A stretch of 64,000 bases of DNA. Source: Panulirus ornatus (taxonomy: Eukaryota; Arthropoda; Malacostraca; Decapoda; Palinuridae). Under the pieces are notes generated by a model. It made no database searches and was not told where the DNA came from. It worked only from the letters and a program-made list of their open reading frames with translations. This document shows positions 30,783-44,500 of the stretch, one piece after another. The DNA lies in the NCBI RefSeq assembly GCF_036320965.1, contig NC_092271.1, positions 16,112,096-16,176,095 of the forward strand. The letters run 5' to 3'. A program made the position numbers and the translations under genes. Each line of letters begins with the position of its first letter. The first letter of the stretch is position 1.

Positions 30783-32650
30783 CAAGTTAGGATAGCTCTC
30801 CTTCCTTTGGTTTCCATTCAGATTCCATCACTGCCCGTAATCGCTGCAAGCACATTGTTCGTGAGGCGAAGCGTTCCTTTATTCAAAGGAAGAGCGACAA
30901 CTTCTCCTCGTCATCCAATGATAGGTCTTTCTGGTCTTTAGCTAAAGGCATCTCTAACAACTTCTGTCGCTTTACCTTTCCTTCACTTTCCGTTCTGATG
31001 GTGTTATATCTGTCTCTCCCGTAGACAGAGTAACTCTTTTTTGGTTCCTGTTTCTCCTCTAACTCCACCTTGGATGACTCTAACATTCCTTCACCACCTG
31101 ATGCTCCTCTCACTAATCCCATGCCCCTTCCCGTAATCTCTTTTCGGTCTGTCCGAAAAGCGCTTCTTTCTCTGGACACAAGCAAGTTGTATGGTCCCTA
31201 CTAGCATCCATCTCCGTGTACTAAAAGAGTGTGCCTCTGAACTTGCACCTACCTGTGCTTGTTCGTCTGTTTAGAAAACAAAACTTTTCCTACTCCCGGG
31301 AAGCATGCATTGACACATCCCATCCCGAAGAAGGGTGACCGTTTCGACCCTTCTAACTGTCGTCATATTACTTTGGCATCTACCATTTCAAAAGTCTTTG
31401 AATCCCTCATCAACTGCCATATCAATAAATACCTCGAAATTCAGTCTTCTCTCTGATCCCTGGTGATATTCTTTCCTAACGTACTAATTTTTAGTCATCA
31501 TCCCTGAAAAATCTTGGGGAGGCATGTGTTGTTGCCCTTGACATATCTAAGGCTTTTGACAGGGTTTGGCATCGGGGTCTTACTTCTAAGCTTCCCTCTT
31601 TTTGAATTACCTCCCTCACTTTGCTCCTTCATATCTAGCTTCCTCTCTGGCCGATCTATCTCTGTGGTTGTTGATGGATCAGCCTCCTCCTTTTCTCATT
31701 GAACAGCGGTGTCTCTCAAGGGTCTGTCCTTTCACCTACACTTTTTCTCCTTTGTTTCAAAGATTTCTTCTCCAAAAATAATCCAATGCACTTATACATT
31801 TACGACTTAACATTGTATTAATCCACATCCTTCAATTCTGCTCTTTCTTTTCTCACTCGATCTGCATTTCGTCTTGACAAAACTTTATCAATAAACTCAG
31901 ACTTGGACAGGATATCTCAGTGGGGTACATAAAATCTTGTTGAGTTTAATGCCTCTAAGACCCAGTTCTACCCATGACTGGAAGGAAATCTCCTCACAGC
32001 TCTCGTCTCTCCTTTGACAGTTTTATTATTCCACCTCTTGACTCAATAAATATACTTGATATTACTGTAACATCCACTCTTTCTTGGATACCCCACATTA
32101 CAGGAAGAGCGGAGTCTGCCTCTAGGAAGCTGGGTGTCTTGTTTAGATGTCGAATCCTCTTTTCTTCTGAACAGTTGCTCCATTTGTACAAGGGATCAAT
32201 TTGTCCTTGTATGGAGTACTGCTCTCACATTTGGGGTGATCTTAATATCTGCATCTTTACTTGACAGAGTTGAGTCGAAAGCTGCCCGTCTTATAAACTA
32301 TCCTAGGCTAACTTCCAAATTTGAACCCGCGCGATAATGGCTCACTTTCCCTCTTCTATAGGTATCACTTTTCTTTTTGCTTCCGAAAGCTAGCTGCTTG
32401 TGTGCATACACCACTAGCTAGACCACGCAATACTCGGTAAGCTGCTGCACCACATGATTATTGCGTGGCCATCGGCAACTCAAAGGTGGGTCGTTTTGAT
32501 AACTGTTTCTTTCCCTACACGTCAGAGCTTTCGAACTCTCTACCCTCTCATCTCTTTCCTAGTTACTATGAGATGGCACATTCAAATAACTGGTTTTTCA
32601 CTTTCTCAAAAATTCGTAAATACTTTCCATTGTTTTTTCTGCTTCCGTTT
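30783..32650 (+). mobile_element. Jockey-like LINE, long decayed ORF2
   Basis: Pieces in changing frames give, in order: a linker region (SFIQRKSDNFSS, 30870), HPIPKKGDRFDPSNCRHITL (31320) and FESLINCHINKYLEI before the reverse transcriptase core. Then come LCSFISSFLSGRSISVVVDG (31625) and a degraded motif-B and YADD zone (31730-31830). The C-terminal pieces are ESASRKLGVLFRCRILFSSE and LLHLYKGSICPCMEYCSHIW (32110-32230), then GRFDNCFFPYTSELSNSLPS. Many stops; not active. The endonuclease is missing. Jockey is my best clade call. Confidence 0.75.
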
Positions 32651-32699
32651 CATAATTCTCTCTATGTTTCAATTAAGGTCCGGCCTTGATGTCGACTTT

Positions 32700-34130
32700 T
32701 GTCCATGACTGGAGCCTTCAACATATTAAAGATCACCATCTTATTTAGTCCCATTCCCAAAAGCTCTTGACAGACTTCACCAAAGTTGACAAATCGGAAG
32801 AACTGAAGCGAATGTAACCGGTTACATGTTTTGGTTGCCAATTTGAGTTTTTCAAACTTAGGGCCTGAGATAACGAGCCCCAGTATTAGAAAGCTCATTA
32901 CCACTAGAGGTGAAGCACCTCTATGCACTTCGTCTTCCTATGTAAGCACTTGTGGTGAAGCACTGGAGAAACTAAGAATTCTCTTCGTCAGCAACAGTAT
33001 CGTTGCGTACGTTGCCATCTCCAGTTTGTCCCATGGAGATCTTTTTCAGCTTGTCATTTCATCAGGTGATTTCAATTACCTTCTATCTGTTTTTCATTTC
33101 CTTTTGCTCTCCTCTGTCTACATTCGTTAATTCAACTTGTGAGCTGATATTCTGTTTTTCCTTCCTCATATTTTACTTGTTCATGCGGCAGGTAGCTGCT
33201 CCTGTTTCTTTAGAACTTTTCTTTTCCATCATGAGCGAGTTGCAAGATGAGGATTTATGCGAAATTCCACGAAGAAGATTCTGTCTGACCACGAGAAATG
33301 ATGTATAATACTAAGAAGTATAATGATGAATATCTTATAACATGGCTCCTCACGATCTATTCACGAGAGCTGACATTGTTATTGATAATGTCATAGTAGA
33401 CGACAGCAATTTCTAACCTGGCTATCAGCCTCGGCCGCTACTTTAAACGCCCAAAGAGAGTGCCATCTACATTTTCCCTATCATGTATTCTGCAACCGTT
33501 TCTGCCATTTTACTGTGGAGTTAATGGATTGTATGGAGAACCTATAACATAATAATTGTACTACATTTTTCTTCTGGTCTTTAGATTATGAATTTAAAGT
33601 TGAGTATATTCTGGTACATAAATCCTCCATCCCTCACCGTGGTTATGAGCACGTGCGTTGTTGCGCTGCCGTGATGCATAAAATATACAGACGATCTAAA
33701 AACAAAATCATCGTGTGTTATACATTCCTCCCCCGACACTCACATATGCGTGTACAAAGGCACGCTTCTTATATTAAACTCTCTTAATGGCACTGCTTGA
33801 TTGAGGCGCTGATAAACTGGATGACTTCGTAAACCAGTAGACATAATTCCGTCTGGTACCTTTCAGTGGGTGGGTATTCCGGGATGGACACTCAGTTCAC
33901 ATAGCCTTAAATGGTGGAATATCAGGGTCTTGCTCATCAAAGCGATAACATTAGGTAAAATGATTTCTTTGAGGAGCTTCGGGCACAGGCACCTCTGCAA
34001 ACTGCAAACTACACAGACACAGATACAAAGGCTATTTGCTAATCAGGGCTCTGGAGGATCTGACACGTCAGAAGGTGTAGGTGAGATTCACTCTTCATGT
34101 TCTTTTTACCACCAAGTGCCACGAATCTAA
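32700..34130 (+). repeat. Duplicated flank upstream of IR copy C
   Basis: It matches the flank before copy B (9410-10700) and the end of the window (62820-63560). It lacks the old RTE-like insertion present at 8500-9400 and 62160-62760. No gene was recognised. Confidence 0.55.
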
Positions 34131-34134
34131 TAGA

Positions 34135-34510
34135 TGTATGACTATGTTTAGTTCAGGCAGGGTATCATGTATCAGCATGTTTGGTTCATTGGTGGGGTAT
34201 CATGACTAAGTTAGTTTTGATTCAGTGGGGGTATTTATAAATGAGTAGGGTGGGTTCACGTAGAGGTAACATGAGTGAGTATGTTGTATTCTGTGGTGGG
34301 GGGGAGGGGGTGATTACCATGTATGAGTATGTTAGGTTCAGTGGGGGGTATCATGTATGATATGTTGGGTTCAGTGGGGGTGTCATGTATGATATGTTGG
34401 GTTCAGTGGGGGTGTCACGTATGATATGTTGGGTGCAGTGGGGGTGTCACGTATGATATGTTGGGTGTGGGGGTGTCATGTATGATATGTTAGGTTCAGT
34501 GGGAATTATC
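34135..34510. repeat. 32-bp minisatellite
   Basis: Units of about 32 bp, pattern tcatgtatgatatgttggg followed by ttcagtgggggtg. The left part is diverged and the right part regular. Two or three units occur at 10693-10782 and many at 63560-64000. Confidence 0.85.
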
Positions 34511-34514
34511 AACT

Positions 34515-35330
34515 TACCAAACCAAGTAATGAAAAAAAAGAAAAACGCTGTTACTTGAGCAGAGTTTATATGCCAAATGTTCTGGTTTAATATCTGTCAG
34601 CAGGTAGCTTTGCAGTAATATCTGAACACTGTCAAAAAACTGTGGCTTGAACGTCTGGCTGACGTAATTATTTGCAGTGACTGAATGAGTGTACTTTGCA
34701 GTGATAGAATGTCGGTGTTTCACGATAAATGGCTGTGTAATAAACAGGAGCAGAATATGCAGGACAAAAACTATTAAGTACGGCACTGGACGCAAGGCTT
34801 ACTTCATGAGTGACTTGTATATTTTTCAGTATGTCCAAATATTGTGAGATATAAAAGGTAAGGGCATAAAGTTGATATAATAGTTTTTGGTTTAAACAAG
34901 ACTACATCCTCTTAACCCAGCATAAGGGGAGTTGAGCTCCCAACATCAGGGGATTTCGAGAAGTTACATGGAAGGAAAGAGTGAGATACGAAATATAAAC
35001 AAACAAAATCCAATAAACCTTCCCTTCTGTGTCATCTTTTAAGTGTAGATTAAATTTCGCGCCAATATTGGTATTGTTCAGCCATTCGCACCATATTTCT
35101 GCCCATTGCACAATGTACCCGCTTATCTTCGGTGATCATTTGTGATTTACTTCGAATCTGATTTTCACAGGAGGAAGTGTCATCGTGTGAAGTGCCAGCC
35201 AATCACTCTGTCTTACGTCTGTGGGGACGGATGTTATCATTCATTTTCACGACGTGTGGGTATGGGTAAGTCACCACATGTACATATTCATGCAAGTCTT
35301 CACCATGAAAACTAACTTTATGCATGTTGT
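34515..35330 (+). repeat. Duplicated flank, part after the minisatellite
   Basis: It matches 10790-12110. Near 35170 an acceptor-like ttttcacag precedes a conserved stretch ending in acgtgtgggtatggg with taagtcac at 35268, possibly a short non-coding exon. No protein was recognised. Confidence 0.5.
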
Positions 35331-35334
35331 ATCC

Positions 35335-37968
35335 CTGGGGATAGTGGAGAAAGAATACTTCCCACGTGTTCCCCGCGTGTCGTAGAAGGCGACTAAAGGG
35401 GGCGGAAATGGGGGGGGGGGGGAACCCTCTCCTTCTTGTATTTCAATTTCCAAAAGTGAAAACAGGAGAAGGAGTCAATCAGGGAGGGTTCACCCTCCTC
35501 GATGGCTCAGATTGGGGTGCCTGAATGTGTGTGGATGTAACCAAGATGAGAAGAAAGGAGAGATAGGTATTATGTTTGAGGAAAAAACCTGATTGCTATG
35601 GCTCTGAGTGAAACGAAGCTCAAGGGTAAAGGGGAAAATGGTTTGGAAAAGTCTTGGGAACAAAGTCAGGGGTTGGTGAGAGAACAAGAGCTAAGGAAGG
35701 AGTAGCTCTACTCCTGAAGCAGGAGTTGTGGGAGTATGTGCTAGAGTGTAAGAAAGTACATTCTAGATTGATATGGGTAAAACTAAAAGCGGAGGGAGAG
35801 AGATGGGTGATTATTGTTGCTTATACAACTGGTCATGAAAAGAAAGATCATGAGAGGCAAGTATTTTGGGAGGAGCTGAGTGAGTGTGTCAGCAGCTTTG
35901 GTGCACGGGACCGAGTGTATTAGTGATGGGTGATTTAATTGCAAAGGTGAGCAATGTGGCAGTTGTGGGTATCATTGGTGTACATGGGGTATTCAGAGTT
36001 GTGAATGGAAATGGTGGAGAGCTTGTGGATTCGTGTACTAGGGAAAGGCTGGTTTAAAAAGAGAGATATGCATAATTATATGTATGGGAGTAAGAGAGAT
36101 GGTCAAAGAGCATTATTTAGATTACGTTTTAATTGATAGGTGTCTAAAAGAGAGACTTCTGGATGTGAATGTGCTGAGAGGGGCAGCTAGTAGAGGCGAA
36201 GGTGAAGATTTTATGAGGTTTTCAAAAAAGAAGAGAAAATGTAGGAGAGAAAAGAGTGGTTAGAGTAAGTGAGCTTGGAAAGGAGACTTGTGTGAGGAAG
36301 TACCAAGAGAGATTGAGCGTAAAATGGCAAAAGGTGAGAGCAAATGACGTGAGGGGAGTGGGTGAGGAATGTGATGTATTTAGGGAAGCAGTGAAGGCAT
36401 GTGCAAAAGATGCATGTTTCATGAGAAAGGTGGGAGGTGGGCAGATTAGAAAGGGTAGTGAGTGGTGGGATGAAGAAGTAAAGTTGTTAGTGAAAGAGAA
36501 AAAAGAGGTGTTTGGACGGTACTTGCAAGGAAGGAGTGCAAAAGACTGGGAAATGTATAAAAGGAAGCGGCAAGACGTCAAGAGAAAGGCGCAAGGGTTG
36601 AAAAGGAGGGCAAATGAGAGTTGGGGGTGAGAGAGTATCATTATACTATAGGGAGAATAAAAAGATGTTTTGGAAGGTGGTAACTAACGCGCGTACGACT
36701 AAAGAACAAATGGGAACATCAGTGAAAGGGGCAAGAGGGGAAGTAATAACAGGCAGTGATGAAGTTCGGAGATGGAGTGAGTATTTTGAAGGTTTGTTGA
36801 ATGTGTTTGATGATAGAGTGGAAGATATAGGATGTTTTGGTCGGGTTGGTGTGCGAAGTGAGAGGGTCAGGGAGAATGGTTTGGTTAAGAGAGAAGAGGT
36901 AGTGAAAACTTTGCGGAAGGTGAAATCCTGCAAGGAGTGGGTTTGAATGATAATGCAATAAAACCTATTAAGAAAGAGGGTGACTGAGTTGTTGACTAGT
37001 TGGTAAGGATATTCATTGTATGTATGGATCATGGTGAAATGCCTTAGGATTGGCGGAATGCATGCATAGCGCCATTGTACAAAGGCAAATGGGATAAAGG
37101 TGAGTGCTCAAACTACAGAGGGATAAGTTTGTCGAGTATACATGGGAAATTTTATGAGAGGGTATTGATTGAGAGGGTGAAGGCATGTACTGAGCATCAG
37201 ATTGGGGAGGAGCAGTGTGGTTTCGGAAGTGGTAGAAGATGTGAGAAATACTTGGAAAACGGATGGATTTATATGTAGCATTTATGGATCTGGAGAAGGC
37301 ATACGATAGGGTTGATAGAGATGCCTTTTGGAAGGTCTTGAGAGTAAATGGTGGAATTGGTGAAATGGTGTAAGGCCTGTGTACGGTTAGGAAGAGAGGA
37401 GAGTGATTGGCTCCCAGTGAAGGTTGATCTGTATCAAGGGTGTGTGATGTCCCCATGGTGGTTCAATTTGTTTATGGATGGGTTGGTTAGGGAGATAAAT
37501 GCAAGAGTTTTGGAGAGAGGGGCGAGTATGCAGTCTGTTGGGAATGAGAAGGCCTTGGAAGTGTCAGTTGTTCTTCGCCGATGACACAGCACTTGTGGCT
37601 GATTCGAGTGAAAAACTGCAGAAGTTGGTAACTGAGTTTGGAAAAGTGTGTGAAAGGAGAAAGTTGAGAGTATATGTGATTAAGAGCATGGTTATTAGGT
37701 TCAGCTGGTTTGAGAGACAAGTTAATTGGGATGCAAGTTTGAATGGAGAAAAAAAAAAATTGGTGTAAGGGAGGTATTTTCAATATCTGGGAGTGGACTC
37801 AGCTGGGAATATAACCATGGAAGCGGAAGTAAGTCACAAGATAGGGAAGGGGGCGACGGTTTTGGGAGCGATGAAAAATGTGTGGAAGGAGAGACGTTAC
37901 CTCGGAGAGCAAAAATGGGTATGTTGAAGGAATAGTAGTTCCAACAATATCATATGGTTGCGAGGCAC
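35335..37968 (+). mobile_element. RTE-like LINE with 5' end, 3'-truncated before IR copy C
   Basis: It starts with the family 5' sequence (agaaagaatacttcccacg at 35352). Endonuclease pieces follow: LNVCGCNQDEKKGE (35520), GVALLLKQELWEYV (35700), RLIWVKLKAEGERWVIIVAY (35770), LSECVSSFGARDRV with VMGDL (35870). The linker has RKYQERLSVKWQKV (36295) and GGGQIRKGSEWWDEEVKLL (36435). Reverse transcriptase pieces run from 36780 to 37960 with YRGISLSSIHGKFYERVLI, GEEQCGFGSGR, CVMSPWWFNLFMDG and FADDTALVADSS. Several stops and frameshifts break it. It ends at gttgcgaggcacga, where IR copy C sequence begins, without the C-terminal domain or 3' UTR. Confidence 0.85.
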
Positions 37969-38095
37969 GAACAAGAAGGCATCTGTACAATTGTGGAGCC
38001 CCATTGTTTGAGCATTGCTATCATACAACGTTTTAAGCTTGTACATGTTGCCCTCAAAGATCCCTATACTGATAATCATTTTTCCAGACATAGTG

Positions 38096-38514
38096 ATGCC
38101 TGTGTCAACATGCTTACATGTCCTGTGGCTCCTGGTGTCCACGGTGGGTATAGAGGATGTGTGTGGCATGGAGGATCAAGTGGTAAACGTATCAAACGGC
38201 CCCGTGGAGCTGGTGGCAGGTTTGGCAGACGGCCCTGAGAAGCAAGTGGCAGGCCTGGTAGACGACCCCGCACAGCAAGTGGCAGGCCTTGTAGACGACC
38301 CTGCAGAGCCAGAGGGAAGCTTGGTAGACGGCCTTGTACAGCAAGTGGCAGGCCTGGTAGACAGCCCCGGGAATCTGGTAGCCGGCCTGGTTGACAACTT
38401 CATGGACCAGGTGGCCGTTGTGGTGAGCCAGGTGGTGGAGCAACACTTGACCAGTTGTCAGCTGGTGCTGGCCACCACAACAGACAACACCTCAGAGTTC
38501 TCTTATATTCTCAG
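38096..38514 (+). CDS. IR copy C, exon 1 (signal peptide and 11-residue repeats)
   Basis: MPVSTCLHVLWLLVSTVG starts it, nine bases behind an acceptor-like tttttccag. Seven 11-residue repeats cover residues 37-113. Donor cag/gttag, phase 2. Confidence 0.84.
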
Positions 38515-41500
38515 GTTAGTAAATGACAGCAGGTTGTCTACATATTTGTACGAAAAAGGTTATGTTGAAAATCATCTGCATAAAGGCATATCTCATCCAA
38601 GGCATATATCATCCATGACAAGATCTTGTGAGACTATTTTATTCCCTTATTACAGTAGCGAAACATGGTGTTGGCTCTGTACCAAAATACAATTGCAGTC
38701 AAGATTTTCCGAGTTTTACCCCATACCACAATTACTAACGTGGAATATGGTAACTTAACCTGAAAAAAAAGCTTGACAGGAGATTGTGGGGTTGATTCTC
38801 AAGCTGTAGGTGTTGGCCAAGGGTTCAGGAGCTCTGACCTGCTCGGAAGCTGGGAATAAAAGGTAAAGACAATATTTGCTTAAGTACAGCTACTGGAAAG
38901 ATAACATTAAGCTGTGCCCTGGACCAAAGCTATTTACAGGCAAAGGATTCTTTTTATGCTACAGATTTGATTAATTTTTATTCCCGTCTTGGAGAAATCA
39001 TGGCACAAACATTCCATTTGGTTGGCAGTTCGTAACTTTACATGCTCTTCAATTCATCTTCCATTTCTTGAATTAATGAAAAAAAAATCATTGTAAGTTA
39101 GCTAGCAAACATTTACTTTCTCCCTTCGCCGTTAGATGGCGGGGTAAGCTGGTCTTTTTCGCTCCCCCTCTCTTCTCACGTTTCGTCTGCATTGATACTC
39201 GCTTAATGTAACTATTGCGTATGGTTGCTCTAGTTTAACAAAGTGCTCGTTGGATTATCGGTACAACATATCTGAACATTGTGCTAGTGAAGCATCTGTT
39301 ACTTCTGCAACGAAAAGGCCAAAGTTTGTGTAACGTATCCAAGTGACGCTCAGTTGCATCGTGTAGGCGCTGTAGAGAATGAACATTTACACCCACCAAG
39401 CCATACAGGTGGCCCACGGCAATGATCCAATTCTGGTCACATATATTTTCAGTCTTCATGAGTGCATATCAAGATACAGAAAACTTTAGGTAGGAGTTTA
39501 CATATATGCAGAATAGTTCTAGATGAAAGCCAAGTTGTTGCCTCAGACGACTGGCGGGTGGAGGGGAGGCGAGCACGGTGGTAGACGTGGGATTGCTGTT
39601 CTCCCAGGGACAACCAGCACAGCATCACCTCCTCCAGGGGCTCTGGGGCGATGTGAGGTTCTCCTGCCGCGCCCTCATCCTCTATATAGACACCACCAAC
39701 AACACTCTCCTGTTCAGGTTAATATATGTTTAGTTTTTTGTGAAAGTTTTACAAATACATTCTTAAGCAGTACATGAATTATTGTCTTGAAATGTTTTAT
39801 TTTTACTCATACCATGCTTAAGTTCGTCCATCTATCACTTTACCCAAAAAATATGCTGTCAGCTTTAGAAATATTTCCTCGTCAGTATACAAAACATAAT
39901 TTCACATTCATAAATCTGACGATATGATGATTTCTTAATTCCTTTCTTTAAATCTCTTATAGTTCATTTGTGACCTGGGTTAGTCACCCTAAGACAAGGG
40001 CTCCTACCAGGCAGACACCAAGCAAATCTAACTACAACTTCTGCCGACAGTAAATGCTAAACAAGAACACTAGTTCCCAAATCTAGAATAAATTGTCATA
40101 CAGTATATTCTTTAACAGGTTCCTGGAGTGGTCTGAATTGTGGCTGTGGCCGGAGACGTCCGTAGTGGTGGTGGGTACAAGGACAGGGATGGAGAGCGTC
40201 CTCCTTCATTCAAGTCTTCGCAATACCGTCCACTTGCTGTACCTGGCCCTAGAAATACTTCCCCGTCAGAAGTTACCAGTCAACACATGGCTAAGGAAGG
40301 GACCCTTACAGCAAGGTAATGACAGTCATCAGTAAGAGGTGGCTACAGATAGATACCTGCTGACATCCCCTGTGTCCCGATGCTGTGAGGCTTAATGTGT
40401 GAACCTCACCCTCCCTACCTGTCTGGGATCGATGCCCAGTAGCTGGTCCACGTATATCCACCCACTATGTTGCCACAGATGGACTGGCGCATGAGGTACC
40501 TCCACCCACCATGTTGCCACAGGAGGAAACCAATGCGAGAGTGTAAAAGTCAACAGACTCCTCGTTATTTCTTTATCTTTACATGTGGAATACGATGTGT
40601 TAAACCGTTTTCTATATCCCATTCAAAGTAACATACATGAATTTTTTTTTTTCTCAGATGTTGTCTTAACTAGTGAAGGGATTCTCAGAGACATGTTAGG
40701 ATGTACTTATTGGTGAAACCTTAACTATAAAACGACAAGAATATAAGAGCATTTTTAGTCAATACATAGTCTGCTATGCATACATGTTTAATAACTGATT
40801 TGCACTATATTTGTCAATTAGATGGCATTTGGGATGATTCTTATTTACTATATTTTGTCGTTATGAGATTCACATAACTACTTTAGAAGGAAGTGCTCGT
40901 GTGGAGATCTACCGTCGGTGTCTGTACTGCAACAGAGGAGAGATGGGCGTCCACAGTGTCCAACAGTGGAACCTGTCCTCTCGCGTCCCATTGGAACACA
41001 ACCTCTTCCCTGGTACGTCATCTGCAAAGAATGATTGATCTTATTAATGGAATATACTTTGGTCTAGAGATATATATGTATCTCGCCTTACATTATGCTT
41101 CCATGGCACTTCTTAAACTAACCATATTTTGATTTACGATATTCACTCTATAATCACCTTAACTACCATTTCTTTTGCAAATATGTGTCAAAAGCAATTC
41201 ACTCGAACTAAAAACGTGACTTCAGTCCTGATTTACATTGAGTGATGAGTGGTACACAGTCTAGTCTATCGTCAACAATCACTAATGAAGAACAAAAAAT
41301 GCAGGTGTGATGCTACGGGTCATACATATACTTAAAGAGAACGATTCAATGCCATAGTTTCCTCACATGACCATTGTGGCATGATACTCGGTGGAATAGG
41401 TTTCACTAGGGAGTCTCATGTCTCAGATAAATAAGCCTTGACTTAGAACCGAACGGCCCGCTGCTCAGAGTGACAGCTGAAAGCACAAATACGACACACT

Positions 41501-44500
41501 TGCACATGATGTGAGACACTGAAATGGAAGTGTCTAAGGTGTACACGGCACATTGCAAACGTTCTTGTTCTCACCCCGACGTTCTGGGAGAGTAGCGACT
41601 GCCACTCTGACATACTGACAAATGCTCTGTCATAGGCAGAGGGGAAGTGGAAGCAGGTGCACGTCCTCACAAAGCTTCGTGGGTTAACCAGACACTCTTA
41701 CCATAACAGCAGGTGAGAGTGCCGGGTCTAGATATGAGATAGCTAACAACGACGGGTTAAGACTCATGCGTGGAACACCTCACAGCCACACTAGAGTTAC
41801 CAACTGAGTCATTTAAGGGGGACTAAGGCTTCACGCCCCTTCAACTTGGTCTCCCCAATTCCATACAGACAGGTTTACTTTCCTGGGCCTCCCAGATACA
41901 AATCACAGGTACCTTGATAGCATCATCTACATCACCAGAATAAGGTACATCAACTCTAAGATAAAGATGCTTTTCTTTCGCATTATCGGTACGCAATTCT
42001 TCCTCACTAGACACGGGCCCCTTGGTATTACAATGGATACACTCAAAGTCTTCATAAAGGATATTTAGCTCAGTTGTCCCCTTCAGCAAATCTCGTCACA
42101 CATAGGTTATCTACAGCACTGGGTGACTCGGCTGACACTCTGCGTGTCACATCCAAAGCGACACTCACGACGTAAGTAAGTAACTGTCTCAGACACAACA
42201 GGTAAGCCCCTCCCTGGTAGACCATATTCTAAGAGAAAATGAACACCAGGTATTGTCAAGCAGACTTTCACCTACACAATAATCATTTTTATAGCTGGAT
42301 ACCACACTGGTCCTCAGCTACAGTCGACACAAAGGTACGGTACAAATTCCACCAATCTCGTTCACCAACACACCTTCATCAATATGATAATGACACGCGC
42401 CAGTGTTACGAAAAATCCCAACACATAATTGTTCTTACTGGACTGGCTAAACGCCTCATTGAAATCGAACATACTTGTCATGAACAACATTTATGTCACT
42501 TAACTAAAGTATCATCTTCCACCTTAACATGTTACATGAGATTATGGGTTTCACAATATTCACCTGAGTAATGTGGAACATTGAGGCACAACATGGCCAG
42601 CAGGATTATTTGGCTACGACTGAAAAGTACTTACGGACGAACGGGAGTGAACATGGGGAGTTTTGTCTGGAACACAATGTCCTTTATCAGTGGGGCTGAA
42701 CGACCAACATTGGCGAGTTGTGTGAAGTTGTCGTTTAGGGACGCAGCTTTGGTCAAGATATCGAGGTCCTTCTCCAAGAGGCTACAGACCGACCTGGGAC
42801 GGACTGCTTCTGTTGTATCACCAAGATAAGATCACGTAGACCTTCGAAAGTGGTAGAATCTCTAGCTATGAGCCAGCGATGCTCCATTTCACAAAGTCTT
42901 GAAAAAACTCGATGTAAGACTGTTTCATATCTGCTATACTATTATTATTTAAGTAAATACTCGCACAATATTTTTCTTTTCTTTAGGTAAACAGTCCTTT
43001 CTTGCATGTATTCTCCGTTCACACCAGAGAGACTTGAGAACTTCATGGGACACACTTTCAAGATAGTAGCGCTACCGTACTTCCCATACATCGCCTATGA
43101 GAAGAACAGCGAGGACCCTGACGGCCCCGTATCGCCACGGGACGCCCTAAATTTCCGCATGATGGACGTCTTCGCAGCTCAGCTTAACCTCACGTATGTG
43201 AAGTTATTTCGACTTCCTTGTTTCATCTCTAATTTCCTTTCTCTTTTCAGTATGAATCTATACATTAACTTTATTCTTATACTCTCTCTGTCCGCCTTCT
43301 TGCTTAAGAAGCCCCATTTGTGGAGTTTTCCGCGGCGCTCAAAAAGTCGGCCACATGTCATAAGGTGTGATGATTTAGAATGTGTCTATCTTGAGTGAGT
43401 GTAAGGAAACTGAAGAGCAAGTGTTCAGTGTTTTTCTTGCCATAGGTGTGTCATATGCACGAGGAAGATTGTGCTATGATGAGACATTTTTGTCAAGTTG
43501 GAGGGATGAGTGGTGTCAAGAGCGTAGATAATAAAGAATAGCTCATGCATGTCTGGTGGTTTTAGTTTCTGATGGATGTATGTCTGTCGGGATGGTGTTA
43601 ATGATTGTGTTCGGAGGGTGCTGTACTTTATTGATCTTTGGGCCATTTCAGCGTGCATGTTGCTTTATCATTGTCATGTTTAGTGGGGAGAAGGAAATCT
43701 ATATTTCTTTTTTTTTCGGAGTGTGAGGCAGGGGTCGTCTTCTCATTTCTACCTGGGGGTTTGTAATTGGTGGGTGGTAATGAAGTAGTTTGGACAAGAA
43801 GGGATCTAGTGATGCTGCAAAAAACATGAGACCCGACGATGCTGAGGTGATAGTGAAATGGAAGTAGCTTTGTTTCATCGTGCAGGTGTTGAATGTATGT
43901 GGTCGTCAGATGGTGACCTGTTCCAAATGCTCTGTCTTCGTGTTTTGCTGCTTTGTTATATTGGCTAGTATAGGATGCTACTGATACTCTTGGATATCAG
44001 GTACGAGATCCGGGAACCATCAGATGGCAAGTGGGGTGTACCATTGACCAACGGCAGCTGGACGGGCATCGTCGGAACCCTCCAGCACCAGCAGGCGGAC
44101 CTTAGCCTAGACCTGACGCAGACAGCATCACGGACGGAGGTCATATCCTTCACCAGGGTATACTCTCATGATCCGCTAGTTATCGTGTCACTAAAGCCTG
44201 GTCGTCTGCCACGACATCTGGCGCTTATAAGACCATTTACAGGTTAGTCTACATTTGCACCGTAATGATTTACAATATTGGTCGTAGTTAACATTAGAGA
44301 CGCAGTGTTGATGACGTTGTAACATTATTATGTATCATGTAAAGATACAAAGACTAAACCAAAAGTAAAACTTCCTTCTTCTGTAATAATCGATTGATTT
44401 GCAACGCTAGAAATACATCTGGAGTTATTTCAATTTTTAACATGATATACGAACATCTAACCTGTAACAGAGAGTACGCTTGTTTTCATTTTATATTTGT

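Noticed and set aside
30278..30941. 160-codon hydrophobic frames over the trinucleotide array
   Set aside because: Low-complexity products of (ATT/ATC)n; lengths and residues differ in the matching array at 61566.
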